64,000 nt of DNA, taken from NCBI GenBank assembly GCA_025174535.1, contig JALBUN010000045.1, forward strand, positions 124,001-188,000, written 5' to 3'. Source of the DNA: Cantharellus purpuraceus. Lineage: Eukaryota > Basidiomycota > Agaricomycetes > Cantharellales > Hydnaceae. The notes below the pieces were generated by a model. It had not been told where the DNA came from and made no database searches. It worked only from the letters and a program-made list of their open reading frames with translations. The position numbers were made by a program, and so were the translations under genes. This document shows, one piece after another, positions 11,496 to 24,087 of the stretch; positions within the stretch are counted from its first letter, which is position 1; every line of letters starts with the position of its first letter.

Positions 11496-12901
11496 TGTAT
11501 GGGAACCACCTTTTCCCTATCAAATCCTATTTATGCAGCACCAATGTGCTATACTTTGCTTTTCCATTCCTAAATATCAGCATATATTTGGTGCTTGTAC
11601 CTGGAATGGACATATTCAAATATTCTCTATTTTTCCATATTTTTCTGGGAATATTCCATGCAGAACTTGGCCCAGAATCATTTATTTCTGCTGTGCTACA
11701 GTTGTGGACCCATAGGCGCCCATAAACCTTCCCACAGCCGGCTATCCACCTTTGGACCAGGCATTTGGCCTGAATTCAAGCTCAGATGTCTCTGATCAAT
11801 AAATATTCTCTAACTTGACAACCACAGCCTCTCAGGGCACTATTTTCCATGGAGATCATCACCTGAGATGTGGCTATCCATGGCTGTCCAAACCAGTGCA
11901 GAAAACAGGGTGGACACCCTTCTTTTTGCCTGATCAGTGCCTAATTCAGGGATTAGATCAGGTGATTGCCTTGGAATATTCTACCTCTTTCCATAACATT
12001 CTAGCTGTTTCCTTCAATTATTAGATAGAACTTTCCAGAACCATTATTCAGCTCTTAATCAGTGTTAGTGCTGTGATCAGAACCTGTGATTGGCTTGGAA
12101 TATTCTACCCCTTTCTTCCACCTTCCACAACCTTCCAGTAGTTTCCATCTATTAATAGGTAGAATATTCCAGAACCATTACTCAGCCCCTGTAAATACAA
12201 TATATAAGGAGGTCATTCTGCCTCTGAAATATCCAACATATTCTACCCATCTTCTGCACACCAGTGTGACTAGAGTGACATACAGTGTCATCCTCTATAT
12301 CTTAGTAACTGTTGATTACCAGTTCAAGGATCTTTTACAGTTGTGTAACTGTACTTGATTGCACTCAAAGTAGTGATATTTCTGCTTTGGGCGTGAGTGT
12401 AATATCTGCCTCACGTGACTACGAATCTACAGGTGAGATTGTCTGTCGATAGTCCTGCCATTAGTGCTCTTGTTTAAGTCACTAGTGTGTACTGCCTTTG
12501 CAGAGCATTAGAAGCTTGAACTCGTGTGAAGCAGTTGCTAGACTACTTCACACATTGCTGTTACCTGCTTCAGAGTGTCACTGGTTGGACAGTTGGATTC
12601 ATCCACCTACTTCCTTTAGCCTCTAAGTGCATTCCCCTCTTTTTGGAATATCTGGACCCCTAAGTGTCCGTGAACTCTAGACTCTGGAAGTCTTATTCAT
12701 TTCTTGCTGCTAAGAAATGTATTACTTTTCTGTGTATAGTCTGCATTGACCAATACAAGGGATTGTAACCAAAATACAAATGTTAAATTGTTTCTGGAGT
12801 TGTGCTGCAGCAGGGTTTGATATTCTTCTCAGCTGTTCATTCACGGAATTGTGGTGATTTAGAGTTTGCCCTAACACCATAATTTTGCGGGTTCCAAAAC
12901 A
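11496..12901 (+). repeat. LTR-D, solo LTR with 5-bp target duplication, inside a LINE
   Basis: The element starts TGTATGGGAACC and ends GGTTCCAAAACA. It is flanked by GAAGT on both sides (11491-11495 and 12902-12906), so boundaries and TSD are clear. A TATA box (TATATAAGG near 12200) and the TG...CA ends mark it as a 1.4 kb LTR in + orientation. A second copy lies at 46426-47858. The ORFs inside it are chance. Confidence 0.8.
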
Positions 12902-12906
12902 GAAGT

Positions 12907-13692
12907 TGTGACAGATGTTGTGTTCTTTGGTGTATATGTGTGCATTGATTGTTCTGTGTATGGGTATGTGGTTGGCACCTGGTATACATGTGTTCAGCTC
13001 TGCGTTGCAATGTATTATTTGGCCTTGTATGTTGGTGGTGCAGAAAATGAGGTCTAAGGTGGACCAGGTGTTGTGACTGTCTGATTGGTATGTGGGTGTA
13101 GCCTGTGGGAGTCTGAGAGTGAGGTTGTGTTGTGCAAGTATATCAATGAGGAGTGTGGTGTCATTCCTGTGGCATTGGTCTGGGAAGTTTGGTCCTGTCC
13201 ATAGTGAGTGGTGTTTGTTTATGATGTTGTCTGAGTCTTGTATGGGGTGGTGTATGAGCCAATTTTGGAGTTCTAAGAGTGCAAGGTTGGAGTTGGAGGG
13301 GTTGTATATGTTGAATACATGTAGAGGGCCATTGTTTAGGGTGATTGTGAATGCTGTAATTTGATTAGAATCTATCTGGATTTGAGTATGAGTGTTTGAA
13401 TGGATGTTAGCGCTGATCATTATTATGGATTTGGGAGGAGAAGAAGACATGTCATTTAGAGCACTGGTTGGGTATAGTGGGAGCCATTTGTTGGTTGTTG
13501 TCGTGAGTTTGGTATTAGGGTATATATATAGTTCCTGTATAAGGATGACATCCCATTTGTTTGGATCTGTGAGGTTGATAGTGTGATATCCTTTGATCTT
13601 CTATGGTTTTGTTGCTTGATTATTAGCTGGTGTGTTGTATGGGTAGTTGAATTATTCATGTGGTGATAATGGGGAGGTAGGTGGGATGACAT
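12907..13692 (-). pseudogene. LINE ORF2: APE-like endonuclease domain
   Basis: Two minus-strand frames give an exonuclease-endonuclease-phosphatase domain of a non-LTR retrotransposon: an N-terminal strand (WDVILIQELYIYP), VFNIYNPSNSN, an HHSLW block, HNTWSTLDLIF (the S-LDLIF core) and ANHIPI in place of SDHLPI. A frameshift near 13450 and the LTR-D insertion at its 3' side inactivate it. The endonuclease nicks target DNA to prime reverse transcription (established for LINEs). Confidence 0.75.
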
Positions 13693-14415
13693 TCAGTTGC
13701 AATAGCGAAGGTGGAGTGTTGGGGGAGAGAGTGTTGAATCTGTGCCTGTTGGTCAAGGATTGGGCCAGAGCAAATGTAAAGGGGGTGTGTGTTTTATAAC
13801 GGCTGGTACTGTAGTTATTGCTGCAGATTTGGGCTGTGAACACAGCTTTTGCTTTTGGGCAGGTTCTGATCCAGCTGTAGTGATCACTGTTACAGTTGGC
13901 ACATTTGGGTGTCTCTATGTTGCATCTTTGGCCTGGTGGGCATGGTTAGGTGTGATTGCATGTAGGCTGTGATGTAAGGTGTGGTCCAGCGCATCTACTG
14001 CAGCGGTCCTCCCTGGTGCACTCCATCGCTCAGTGCCCCCAGTCCTGGCACTTGAAGCATTGTGGAGGCCTCGGTATGTATAAATTTACATTGCATATGA
14101 TGCCTTTAATTGTGATGCCAAGTTCAATAGCTGTGTTAGCAATTTGCTTTGTTTTGAAGCTGATCATCAGAGGTCCTCTGCCTGATTTCTGTCTTGCATC
14201 TTCACTGTTCAACTATGCTATGTTGGCTATGTCGAAGTCAAAAGCTGCAGGGTCATGGTTTTCTTGTTCTATGGCTTCAATGACATGGTGGTGGTTGCCT
14301 ATCCCTTCCCATATTGAGGCTGGGGTGTTATGTGCTACCACTGCATACATACGTTGTGGTGTGGTGGCATTGGGTTCAAAGAGGGTGCACCACTCCTTGG
14401 CATGTGTTCTGGCCC
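13650..14415 (-). pseudogene. LINE ORF1 C-terminal part with zinc knuckles
   Basis: The minus strand shows QCFKCQDWGH and a following CTREDRCSRCAGPH, that is CCHC zinc knuckles of a LINE gag-like ORF1, then a Pro/Ser-rich tail that precedes ORF2. Upstream it is interrupted at 14416 by the full-length gypsy insertion. Its N-terminal part continues at 24592-25347 on the far side. Several in-frame stops are present. Confidence 0.7.
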
Positions 14416-14420
14416 TAGTA

Positions 14421-14942
14421 TGTTACACACTAGGTCCAATTGGGGGTCAGAGGTTGGGTTGGAGATTAGGTTGGAGTTGGAGCAGGAATTGGGGTGCATC
14501 ATGGGGGGTCAGAATGGACTTGGCTTCAGCTTATGTGCTGTGCCCTCACTAATACTGGTGTCCAAGACGGAGTATGACTTAGATAATTAGGATTGGACTT
14601 AGGAACTAGGCGTGATTTGATATTCAAACTGGGGAATGAAGTCCCCAGTCAGGCAACTTAAATACATATTTGAGATCTAATAAATAATTACTCCGGTGAT
14701 GGGTCTCCAAGGCTGGCGGCCTTACATGAGTATGTCTGAGTCCAATGGGGACGGATGTCCAGGTTCCTATGGTGATGCTGATGCATCAATCGGAACCGGA
14801 GACAGATGGGCCAGATTCGGCGGTGACAATCAGACAGATAAATGGAGAAGTGATGGTTTCCAAATGGAGTATAGATTTCATATGCGCGGGGATCTGAGTG
14901 GACCAGACAGGGATCTGGGCGTTAATGAATATAGTCATAACA
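14421..14942 (-). repeat. LTR-A, 3' LTR of gypsy copy 2
   Basis: Starts TGTTATGAC and ends GTGTAACA on the minus strand. It is preceded on that strand by the polypurine tract AAATGGAGAGAT and flanked by TSD TAGTA at 14416-14420. Confidence 0.9.
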
Positions 14943-15149
14943 GTATCTCTCCATTTAAGGCTGAGCCCCTGAGGCCTCATGTCCATGGATTGAATAGGTG
15001 AGACAGTTGGGCACAGTTGGAGTTATACTGGGGGTCTGGAGACATATAAAAGGAGGCACATGATTGAGGTCTTATCCTCAACGATGTCAGACCCTTTGGC
15101 AAACATGAGTGTGGCCAAGCTCGAGCAGTTGCTCCTGGCCTGACGGAAG

Positions 15150-15480
15150 GAAGAAGAAGAGGAGTGGAGACGGAAGGAGGAGGCAGAACGGAGATGGAAG
15201 GAGGAGGAGGAGGCAGAACAGAGATGGAAGGAGGAGGAGCGGAGATGGAAGGAGGAGGAGCGGAGATGGAAGGAGGAGCGGAGATGGAAGGAGGAGGAGG
15301 AGTGGAGATGGAAGGAGGAGGAGCAGAGATGGAAGGAGGAGGAGGAGGAGTGGAGATGGAAGGAGGAGGAGGAGGAGCAGAGATGGAAGGAGGAGGTGGA
15401 GGAGTGGAGATGGAAGGAGGAGGCAGAGGAGCAGAGATGGAAGGAGGAGGCAGAGGTGGAACAGAGATGGAAGGAAGAAG
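15150..15480 (+). repeat. Purine-rich tandem repeat in ORFX
   Basis: About a dozen variable copies of a GGAGATGGAAGGAGGAGG-type unit. In the ORFX frame they encode a Glu/Lys/Arg/Trp coiled-coil array. The copies at 760-960 and 62260-62440 differ in repeat number and phase, so this tract expands and contracts and is a source of frameshifts. Confidence 0.8.
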
Positions 15481-15686
15481 TGAAGGCTGAGTGAGCATGC
15501 AGGGTCAAGGAGCTTGTGGCCATGATGGAGGCCATGAGGCTGAAGGAAGTGGAAGAGCAGGCACACGAGCTAGAAGCTGCCATGGAGGTAGAGGAGGAGG
15601 TGACTGGGGCAGGGGCTATTAGTCACCTGGGGAGTCTGAGTGTGCTAATACGGGCAGAAACCCCCAAGATTGCCATTGTCTCGATT

Positions 15687-16195
15687 TGTTATGACTATAT
15701 TCATTAACACCCAGATCCCCGTCCAATCCACTCAGATCCCCATGCACATGAAATCTATACTCCATTTGGAAACCATCACGTCTCCAATTATCTGTCCGAT
15801 TGTCACCGCCGATCTCACCCATCCATCTCCAGTTCCAATTGATGCATCAGCATCACCATAGGACCCCAGACATCCATCCCCATCAGACTCAGACATACTC
15901 ACGTAAGGCCGTTGGCCTTGGAGACCCATCACCGGAGTAATTATTATTAGATTTCAAATATGTATTTAAGTTGCCCAACTGGGGACTTCATTCCCCAGTT
16001 TGAATCATGCCTAATTCCTAAGTCCGATCCTAACTATCTAAGTCATACTCTGTCTCTGAAATCTCAGACACCAGTATTAGTGAGGGCGCAGCACATAAGC
16101 TGAAGCCAAGTCCATTCTGACCCCCACAACACACCCCAATTCCCACTCCAACTCCAACCCAATCTCCGACCTCCAATCAGACCTAGTGTGTAACA
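15687..16195 (+). repeat. Solo LTR-A with TSD CGATT, in ORFX
   Basis: Starts TGTTATGAC and ends GTGTAACA. Flanked by CGATT at 15682-15686 and 16196-16200. Removing it restores the ORFX order seen in the copy at 44802-46181. This fixes the LTR ends and the 5-bp TSD of the family. Confidence 0.9.
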
Positions 16196-16501
16196 CGATT
16201 ACATGAACAGAGTCGACCTGTCCGACAACTGTCCCTCCGGTAGGCTCGCCATTGCACCTGCAGCCACGGCCATTATTTGCAGTGGGTGTGGCTGAAGAAG
16301 ATGACATGGTGGAGGCGGAGAGGGTGGAAGTGGAGGTGGATCCTGATGCCAACATGGAGCTTGATGCAAATGCAGAGCCTGAGGTGGGTGTGGATGTCAG
16401 AACAGATATGGAGCCGGATCCGACCTCAAATTGCTACAAGGAGGTGGCTTAGGTAGCTGCAGTTGAAGCTCACAAAAGGGCAGAGCTCTATGCTGCTACC
16501 A

Positions 16502-17029
16502 TGTTATGACTATATTCATTAACGCCCAGATCCCCACCCGACCCACTCAGATCCCCACGCATATGAAATCTATACTACATTTGGGAACCATCACGTCTCC
16601 ATTATCTGTCCGAGTATCACCGCTGTATCTCACCCATCCGTGTCCGGTTCTGATTGATGCATCAGCATCACCATAGGAACCTGGACATCCATCCCCATTG
16701 GACTCAGACATACTCATGTAAGGCTGTCGGCCTTGGAGACCCATCACTGGAGTAATTATTATTAGATTTCAAATATGTATTTAAGTTGCCCAACTGGGGA
16801 CTTCATTCCCCAGTTTGAATATCAAATCACGCCTAGTTCCTAAGTCCGATCCTAACTATCCAAGTCATACTCTGTCTCCAAAATCTCAGACACCGGTATT
16901 AGTGAGGGCGCAGCACATAAGCTGAAGCCAAGTCCATTCCGACCCCCATGACGTACCCTGACTTCTACTCTGACTCCAACCCAACCTCCAACCCAATCTC
17001 CGACCCCCAATCAGACCTAGTGCATAACA
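16502..17029 (+). repeat. Solo LTR-A with TSD TACCR, in ORFX
   Basis: Starts TGTTATGAC and ends GCATAACA. The flanks are TACCA (left) and TACCG (right), a 5-bp duplication differing by one CpG-type transition. Confidence 0.85.
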
Positions 17030-18083
17030 TACCGCCAAGAAAAATCTCAAGGTCACGGTCTTTTCATTGAAGGTGCACCCGAGTGCTGATACAGAGAAGC
17101 GGGAGGTGGATCAGAGGGTCATATGGTGCAAGGTGGAGAATCACATATTGGTGACTCATAAGAAGGAGCTGTGTGTTGCTAGGTCAGCAATCCAGCTTTG
17201 CAAGCATGAGATGGAGAAGGCGGTGGTGGAACAGCAGGACAAGGAGGAGGAGAGGGAGCACTTGGAGGCCGCATCGAGAAGGAGTGGACCGCCCAAGGCT
17301 CTGGCTCCGACGGAGCCATTCAGCGGGCCTGGCATGATTTGTGACTTGTGTCGTGATGCAGGCATGGAGTGTATATGGCCCACTGGCCCAACTCGCCACC
17401 TTTGGTACTGCGATCATTGTGATGGTTGGAAAGGAGGGTGTAGGATCAATGGCAAGTTCAATCCCCAAAGTCAGAGCATCAAGCCCTGACTAGTGGTACA
17501 AGGAGGGGCAGAGAAAGAATCAGAAGGTTGTCTGACCAAAAAGTGGCGGACAGAGATGGGTGCTGTGGCAGCTGGGGGTAGCGGTGTCGGATTGGAAGGA
17601 GCAACAACCGGCACAGGTATGGGGCATGTTTCTGTGCCCAACAGTACCATGGGCCAGCTTATCTGGCTATTCAACCTTCAGTCAGAGCACCTCTGGCGGA
17701 TGGAGGGGTTGTTAGTGGAGTTGGTGAAGATGATGAAACAGAAGGAGGTTCTGGAGGGTCGGTGAACTGCTGAGTTGTGTCGGCTGCAGAAGTTCATGGC
17801 CCCCTTGGACGAGGATTTGGACATGGGGGATGAGAAAGATTGGGTGTCGGATGTAGAGAGTGATGGTGAGTCAGAGACAGAGCCTGAGGTAGACAAGGGG
17901 AAGGGAAAAAGGAAACACAATGTCTAACTTAAAAATGAAAATGATTTGATTGTAATATTTTGGAGTGGAGAAAAAATGGGGTGGAGTGAGATTCTTTCAG
18001 AGGTTGGGTGGACTTGTAATTCCTTTGGTGACTTGTAATAAAATGATGATGCAAAGTAATAGAATTAGTGTCAGTAATGGAAC

Positions 18084-21000
18084 TTAAAGATGCATAAGAG
18101 GGCCAGGTTTGTCTGGATAAGTGGAGTGAAAATCAGAGATGGATTCGGATGTGTGATCGAGTTCAGATGCAGAGATCCATGAGGACTCTTCATCAGTGCC
18201 TTTGTATCCAGTCCATTTGACTAGGTACTGGAGCTTGCATTTGTACCAATGATCGATCTTTGAGTCCAGGATCTCAGATATCTCATATTCATTATCTCCT
18301 TCAATGATGATCGGAGGAGGTGGAGGTTGGGTGCAACCAGAGATCTCATTTGTAGTAGCAGGTTCAAGCATTGAAGACTGGGTGAACTGCTTGGAAGTGG
18401 TCAGGGAGGCGGAGGGTGAAGCCTGCTGCCTACATGAGCAATGACCTCATAAGGACCTAAGTATTTCTCGGAGAGTTTCTTCGATGGATGGGTGGTCTGG
18501 AAGTGTTTGGCCTTGACAAATACTTTGTCTCCAATTTGCAGGTCCAGAGCCAGAATGTGGTGTCAGTCCACAGAGACTTGGTATTGTTTCTGGGCATTGG
18601 AGATGGTTTCTCAGAGATGTTGGTGTAGTTGATCGAGGTCAGTTACAAATTGGCAGGCTTTGGTGGAGGCAAGTTCCTTCTCGGGGTGGGCAGAGATGTT
18701 CAGATGGTAGCCTTTATTAGCAAAGAACGGAGAGACACCAGTAGTCGTGTTCAGAGTGTTGTTGTAGGCAAACTCTGCGATCGGAAGTAGGTCAGCCCAG
18801 TTGTCTTGTTGATAGTTACAATAGACTCGGAGATATTGTTCCAGGGACTGATTCATTCATTCTGTTTGTCCATCTCCTTCAGGATGGTATCCAGAGGTGA
18901 AATGAAGCTTCATGTCAAGAGCCTTTCCTAATGTGCAGAAGAAGGAGGACATGAACTCCAAGCCCCGATCGGATGTGACATGCAATGGGACTCCATGTTT
19001 AGAGAATACATGGAGAATGAACAACTTAGCTAGTGAGGTGGTGTCGGTTCGCTTATGGAATAGATCCTATAAGGCTGCGCGCAACGGTCCAAGCAAACAG
19101 ACGGTGTGTAACGCAGTTGTTCAGCACTCCAAAGATCAATCAGGTTGAGGGGTAGAGGTAGCACTGAGTAACAGGAAAGTGGAATAGTGCTCTGTGGTTG
19201 GATGAGGATGGGAGCAAAAGGGTCGGTCCTGATGGCTGATCATGCTCTGTGACTGGATGAGGATGGAGAGCCCGGTTGGGAGGTATGCGAAAGCTGGTTT
19301 CAGGAGAAGCAACCTCTTGGTGGCGGAGGGAAATCTGATCGTTGAACCAAGGTGCTTTACCTCAGTGTAGAGCTGATGGATTGTGATGTAGAGCGTAGAG
19401 CGTAGGCTTAGAGCATGGACTTTGACTTTAGAGTGTGGGCTGAAAACTTGTTGATTCGTTCCAAAGGCGAAAACTAGTGCCCTTTTATATACAAATCCCC
19501 AGGGCACAATGACACAATATGAAGAGCAAATGATGCAATATGATGCAAGAAATGCTGATCAAGCCAGCTGACAAAGCATGTGAAGTTGAACTACTAATGG
19601 GGAAATCATGGAGAAATGAAGCAACAGATAGGGGTAATCTTTGTAAGAATAGGGGGTGATGAGTAATAAAAGAACCAAAAATAGAACAAGGATGAGTAAG
19701 TCATGTATGAATGAATTAAAAGATGAAACAGGGGTGAGTCATATAAAAGAACAATAGAAACGTCCACCAATACCATCTTCCATACGGCTCCGAAGGTAAA
19801 TTGACCCTGAGTCACATGAGGACTTCAGTCAGCATCCACAACAAATACTCCTTATTGTCTTAGTGATCCGTCTCCATATGGTATCCCGTTCCAATATGAT
19901 ATAGAGGCAAAATGCCGAGGAATGTATATGGTTCAACGGAATTGTGAAAGAATATGGGATCGCCAATGGCATAAGAGAGACATGGTGGGGATCTTGGACG
20001 TTGAAAGAGTTTTGGAAGTATTTTGACACGTGGAGGTGGCTTAACATGTCCGTGGAGCTCGGTGTATTTTTGATAGTCCTCTGTGTCCAGAGACCAGTGT
20101 GACGTATTATTAGAAGAGATGTTGGAGAGGGGAATAGAATTGGAAGCCATGTGAATGATGATGAAAGGATCGGTGTGAATTGAAGCTGATAATGATTGAT
20201 GGCAATGAAACATGAGTGACGATCGATGGCTAGAATTAGAGACTGAGGTGGAGAGGGAGTTGCGGTGCTATTTAAAGGTTGATATGAAAAGACGCTGGCG
20301 GAGTTGGACTGTCAGAGTGGTTTGATATACGTCCTCGATGCGTCCTGGCTCGTCAGCGGAGGTGATGGTGTCATGCATTGGAATGAATAGTGACTGTTTA
20401 GTGAACCTATCGACAATCACAAGTATGGTGTCATATCCGAGTGATGGGGGAAGTTTCTCTATGAAATCCATGGAGATGGAGTTCCATGGTTGCTCTGGGA
20501 CCAGAAGTTGCTTAAGCATTCTGTAGGGTTTGTGCCTTTGCAATTTTGAGCACATACATGTGGTACAAGAGTTACAGTAGTGTTGAATGTATTCTTGCAT
20601 TTTTGGCCATACGTAGTCTTGTTGGATTAACCCTTGTGTGCGATTTTGCCCAAAATGGCTGGAGATCAGGTGATCATGATAATACTGCAAAACTCGGAGT
20701 CAGAGACCGTTGGCATCAGGAATGTATATCCAGTTGTTGTGTCGGAGGTGTCCTTTGGGGTCAAGTGACCACTTTGGATTGGAAGGGTCATCCAAGTGTT
20801 TAACTGCAACAGGATTGGATTGGAGTGATGAGCAGATGTCGGAGCGGAGTTGGTCGATGTCCATAATGGTGACAGCTTGGAGGGTGGGAGTCATGAGGGT
20901 GGATGCTCATAGGGACGATGCCAGCTGCTCATTAGTGAACACAGGATGAAAGTTGTGTGGGTTTACAGTGGCATAGTCACTACTCCCCTCTTTAGGGTAG

Positions 21001-22688
21001 ATGTCCGAGCATCTAGTTTGCTCCAAGTCGACCAGGACAGAAATGGATAACAAGGTTGAACTGAGACAGGTATTTGGACCATCGGACTTGTCTCCATGTG
21101 AGTAGTTTTGTTGTGGAGAAGTATTCCAAGTTCTTGTGGTCTGTTATAACATCCACCAGATCAGAGGGGCCTTCAAGGTAGTGTCTCCATATCTGGAAGG
21201 CTTCATATATGGCAAGGAGCTCTTTGTCATGGACGTCATAGTTCAGTTCAGGGGGCATAAATGTACGTGAGTGAAAAGCGATTGGGTGGACTTGTCCATC
21301 ATCTGGAGAGATGATGGACAGGATCATGGCAAGTGCATAGTTGGAGGCATCAGTCTCTAATAGGATAGGAACATCTGGAACCCAATGAGTCAGTATCGGA
21401 GTGGAAGTAAAGGCCTTTTTCAAGGTCTCAAAGCTCTGTCTACATTCATCAGTGAAATTCCATTGGATACCCGTCCTAGTAAGTCAGGTGAGTGGAATGG
21501 TAATATCAGAGTAGTTGTAAATGAAGCAGTGGTAGAAGTTGGCAAACCCCAGGAAGGACTGTATGTCTTTGACTTTCTGCGGTTCCAGCCATTCCTGTAT
21601 GGCTTTGATTTTGTCATCAGACATTGTCAGTCCTACCGGGGAGAGGATATAGCCTAGATATTTGACTGAGTCGGAGTGGAATTCACATTTGTCAGTGTGG
21701 GCGAAGAGGCCATGTTTTCAGAGTCGTCAGAGTACTTCTTGGATGTGTGGACTGCTGGAAGGCAGCTGGAGCATTGGTTAGTCCAAAAGGCATGATGCAC
21801 CATTTGAAAGATCCATATCAAGTGCAGAAAGTTGTTTTCCACTCATCGCCTTATCAGATGCAGACTAGATGGTAGGCATGTTGGAGATCTATTTTGGAAT
21901 AGATCTTAGCCTTTCGCAGACTCTCAAGTAGGTCCGCAGTGTGGGGTATTGGGTATCGGTCTTTCTTAGTGATCTTGTTAAGTCCACAGAAGTCGATGCA
22001 TAGACGGAGTGATCCATCCTTTTTGTGGACAAATAGGACCAGAGCTCCATGGGGCGATAAGGATGGGCGGATGAAGCCCATGGCCAAGTTCTCATCTATG
22101 AATGTTCAGAGAGCCAGTAGCTCTTTTTGGGATAGCGAGTAGATAGGGCCAAGCAGAGGGGTGGAGTTGTCATCCAACTCAATCTTGAGATTGTATGGTC
22201 AGTGTTCTGCTAGGGAGTCAGCAAACTCATGATACTCCTTAGGAACCATAGATAGGTCTGGTGGAGTTGATCGGGCGGAATAAGCAGCGAGGAATATCGG
22301 ATCAGAGAGGTGAACCTGGAACATGTGAGAGCCATCTAGTTTGCTTTAGTCTGGTGAAGACCATAGTGTCCACCATCAATATAGATGGAGGGGTAGATGG
22401 AGTATCTATTGGAGCAGAGTCAGCAGAGGCAGAAGATAATTTCACACCTATAGTTGCTGGTGACATCAGGGATGACACAGCCTGCACTGGAGAACAGAAT
22501 GTGATGTGGCCCAATGCCCAGTCAATCAACAGATTGTAGTGGGTGAGCCAATTATGTCTGAGAACCACAGAACAGCTGGAGTCAAGCGGAGTAACATAGA
22601 ATGTAAGGTTCTGAATTTCTTTGACAGAAAAACAGATAGACAGATCTATAGCTTGTGAAATAGCAGCATTAGTAGTGCCATCAAATAA
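18084..22688 (-). pseudogene. Gypsy copy 2 pol: RT, RNase H, integrase, chromodomain, broken by LTR-B
   Basis: Read from right to left. The RT begins with [17 protein letters not shown] and [12 protein letters not shown] near 22000; its remainder is in shifted frames to about 21600. RNase H follows at 21423-21013 (LLETDASNYALA, YDVHDKELLAIYEAF). The integrase HHCC zinc region (20690-20540) and catalytic core (YDTILVIVDRFTKQSLF) come next. LTR-B then interrupts at 19042-20355. The rest of integrase (MNQSLEQYLRVYCNYQ, 18856-18611) and the chromodomain (18371-18084, YLVKWTGY) follow. TGA codons lie at 22199-22201, 22106-22108, 21854-21856, 18857-18859 and 18611-18613, at positions where I expect conserved arginines in chromovirus pol. 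Confidence 0.85.
19042..20355 (-). repeat. LTR-B, solo LTR with 4-bp target duplication, in integrase
   Basis: On the minus strand it starts TGACGAGCC and ends GAACCGACA. It carries a TATA box (TATATAAAAG near 19490). The flanks are GTGG (19038-19041) and GCGG (20356-20359), a 4-bp duplication with one CpG-type change. Other copies are at 30182-31644, 43769-44143 (partial) and from 62808. The uninterrupted integrase sequence is visible at 48050-48110. ORFs inside it are not genes. Confidence 0.8.
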
Positions 22689-24087
22689 TCAGAGCAATAT
22701 TGGAGTTATGGTGTATGTGTGGAGCTTATGTAAATTGGAAAAAGAGGAATTGAGGAAACAGTGAGTAGAACCAGAGTCAATTAATGCTTGGATAGCGGTA
22801 TCAGGAATGGAGTTGGAGTAGATGAGGAGGGTGAGGGAGTCGGAGTGGGAAAGAGTGGATGCGTTCAGGTGGACCTTGTTTGTCATATGGGGAGTACCAA
22901 CGCAGCCCTCAGCCCATACGGAGGCTAGAGGACTGCTTACTATTTTTTTGGGTCCATCGTGGCATTGGTGGCATGGCCTTTGCCTTTGCTGCCAATGAGG
23001 TTGCCTTGTTGCAATCCTTGGCTTGGTGGCCAGGTTTCCTGCAGAACAGACAGAGGTTGTTGTCCATGCGGCGCTGGCATTCCTGCTGGGTAAGTTTTCC
23101 ATCCTTCCCCAGCTTGGTGGAGAGGTCTGGAGTGCTCTTGCGAGCTCCAGAGTTATTACCAGTTCCAGAGTTGTTCTGACTGGAACCGGCAGCGGCAGCA
23201 TTACCAGTGTTTGACTTCTGGCCTGAGTTGGTGGTGGTCTTCTTATTGGACCCCTTGTTGGACTTTGGGGTCTTGTCCGATGATTTGTCTGATTTGTTGT
23301 TAGCTGAATTTTCATGGGAGACCTCCAATTGATGTTCAATAATGGGCATCAATGGATTGGGAGAGCTTGCGAAGGTTTACCAAAGTATCCAGCTTACCAA
23401 CACGTGATATCTCGTCCTTGATGTGGGATGGGAGACCAACATAAAATTGGCATCAGAGTGTGGCGTCACCCCATTGGACTTTCAGGGCTAGCTGCTGGAA
23501 ACTCACAATGTATTTTGTGATTTTGTGATTTGCCTTCATCCAAAGTCGATTGAGTTCATTCTTGGTGTTGGCCTTGGGGTTGTAAGGACCAAAATTGGTC
23601 CAAAGTTTGGAGATGAAGTCGGAGTAGTCTTCTGACCATATCAGGTCATCGGAGTCATCCATGAGTGCTGGCTTGAAGTAGTCCAGTGCGGTGCCCTTGA
23701 GATAGGACATGGCGAAGGTGACCTTCACTCAATCGGATGTGAATGCGTTGGGGTGGTTGCAGAAATTCAACCAACATTGCACCAAGAATGGCTGGAGCTT
23801 GCGCGGGTTGGAGCCGTCAAATGGGTTGGGTTCTCAGATCTTGGTCCGGGACTTAGGAGCTTGTGGGGTACGGATGCTGCTGGCAAGCAGGGAGATGGCT
23901 TGTGCCAGATTTGGGGAGGGTGGAGTGTCATCCTCTTCATTGATGGCCTCTATGTGGTCCATTGGTTCTTCAATGACCTCGGGGATGGTGTCAATGCTGG
24001 GAGTGGGCACCTTGACGGTTCGTGCGCATTCAGAATTGGCAGTGGATTGTGGCATTGGTAGGAGTGAGTATGGCAGTTTGAATATAC
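22689..24087 (-). pseudogene. Gypsy copy 2 gag and protease region
   Basis: On the minus strand, after the 5' LTR, comes an acidic N-terminal segment (IDTIPEVIEEPMDHIEA). The capsid-like retrotransposon gag domain follows (EPNPFDG, KVTFAMSYLKGTALDYF, NKLW-type spacing, KITKYIVSFQQLA), then a Ser/Lys-rich linker and a zinc knuckle CLFCRKPGHQAKDC near 23035. The protease motif IQALIDSGSTHCF is at about 22750-22795. In-frame TGA codons at 23834-23836 and 23453-23455 fall in the gag domain; both recur at the same positions in the copy at 29560. Frames are also shifted. Confidence 0.8.

Larger units (their letters stand above)
15084..17927 (+). pseudogene. ORFX copy 2, interrupted by two solo LTRs
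   Basis: The same antisense gene as at 694-2378. A TATA box (TATAAAAG at 15045) precedes the ATG at 15084 by 39 nt, as in copy 1. A TGA follows LEQLLLA within 20 codons, where copy 1 has CAA; a CGA ancestor could give both. The purine repeat is expanded here (15150-15480). After the two LTR insertions the frame resumes at 17067-17489 and still shows all six cysteines (CDLC...C...CDHC...C) near 17340-17440. The acidic C-terminus ends at 17927, 156 bp from the convergent chromodomain stop. Not functional as it stands. Confidence 0.7.

Noticed and set aside
19136..19507. 123-codon minus ORF, with relatives at 30230, 43701 and 62994
   Set aside because: It lies in LTR-B just after the TATA box and differs in frame-breaking ways between copies; it is LTR sequence, not a gene.
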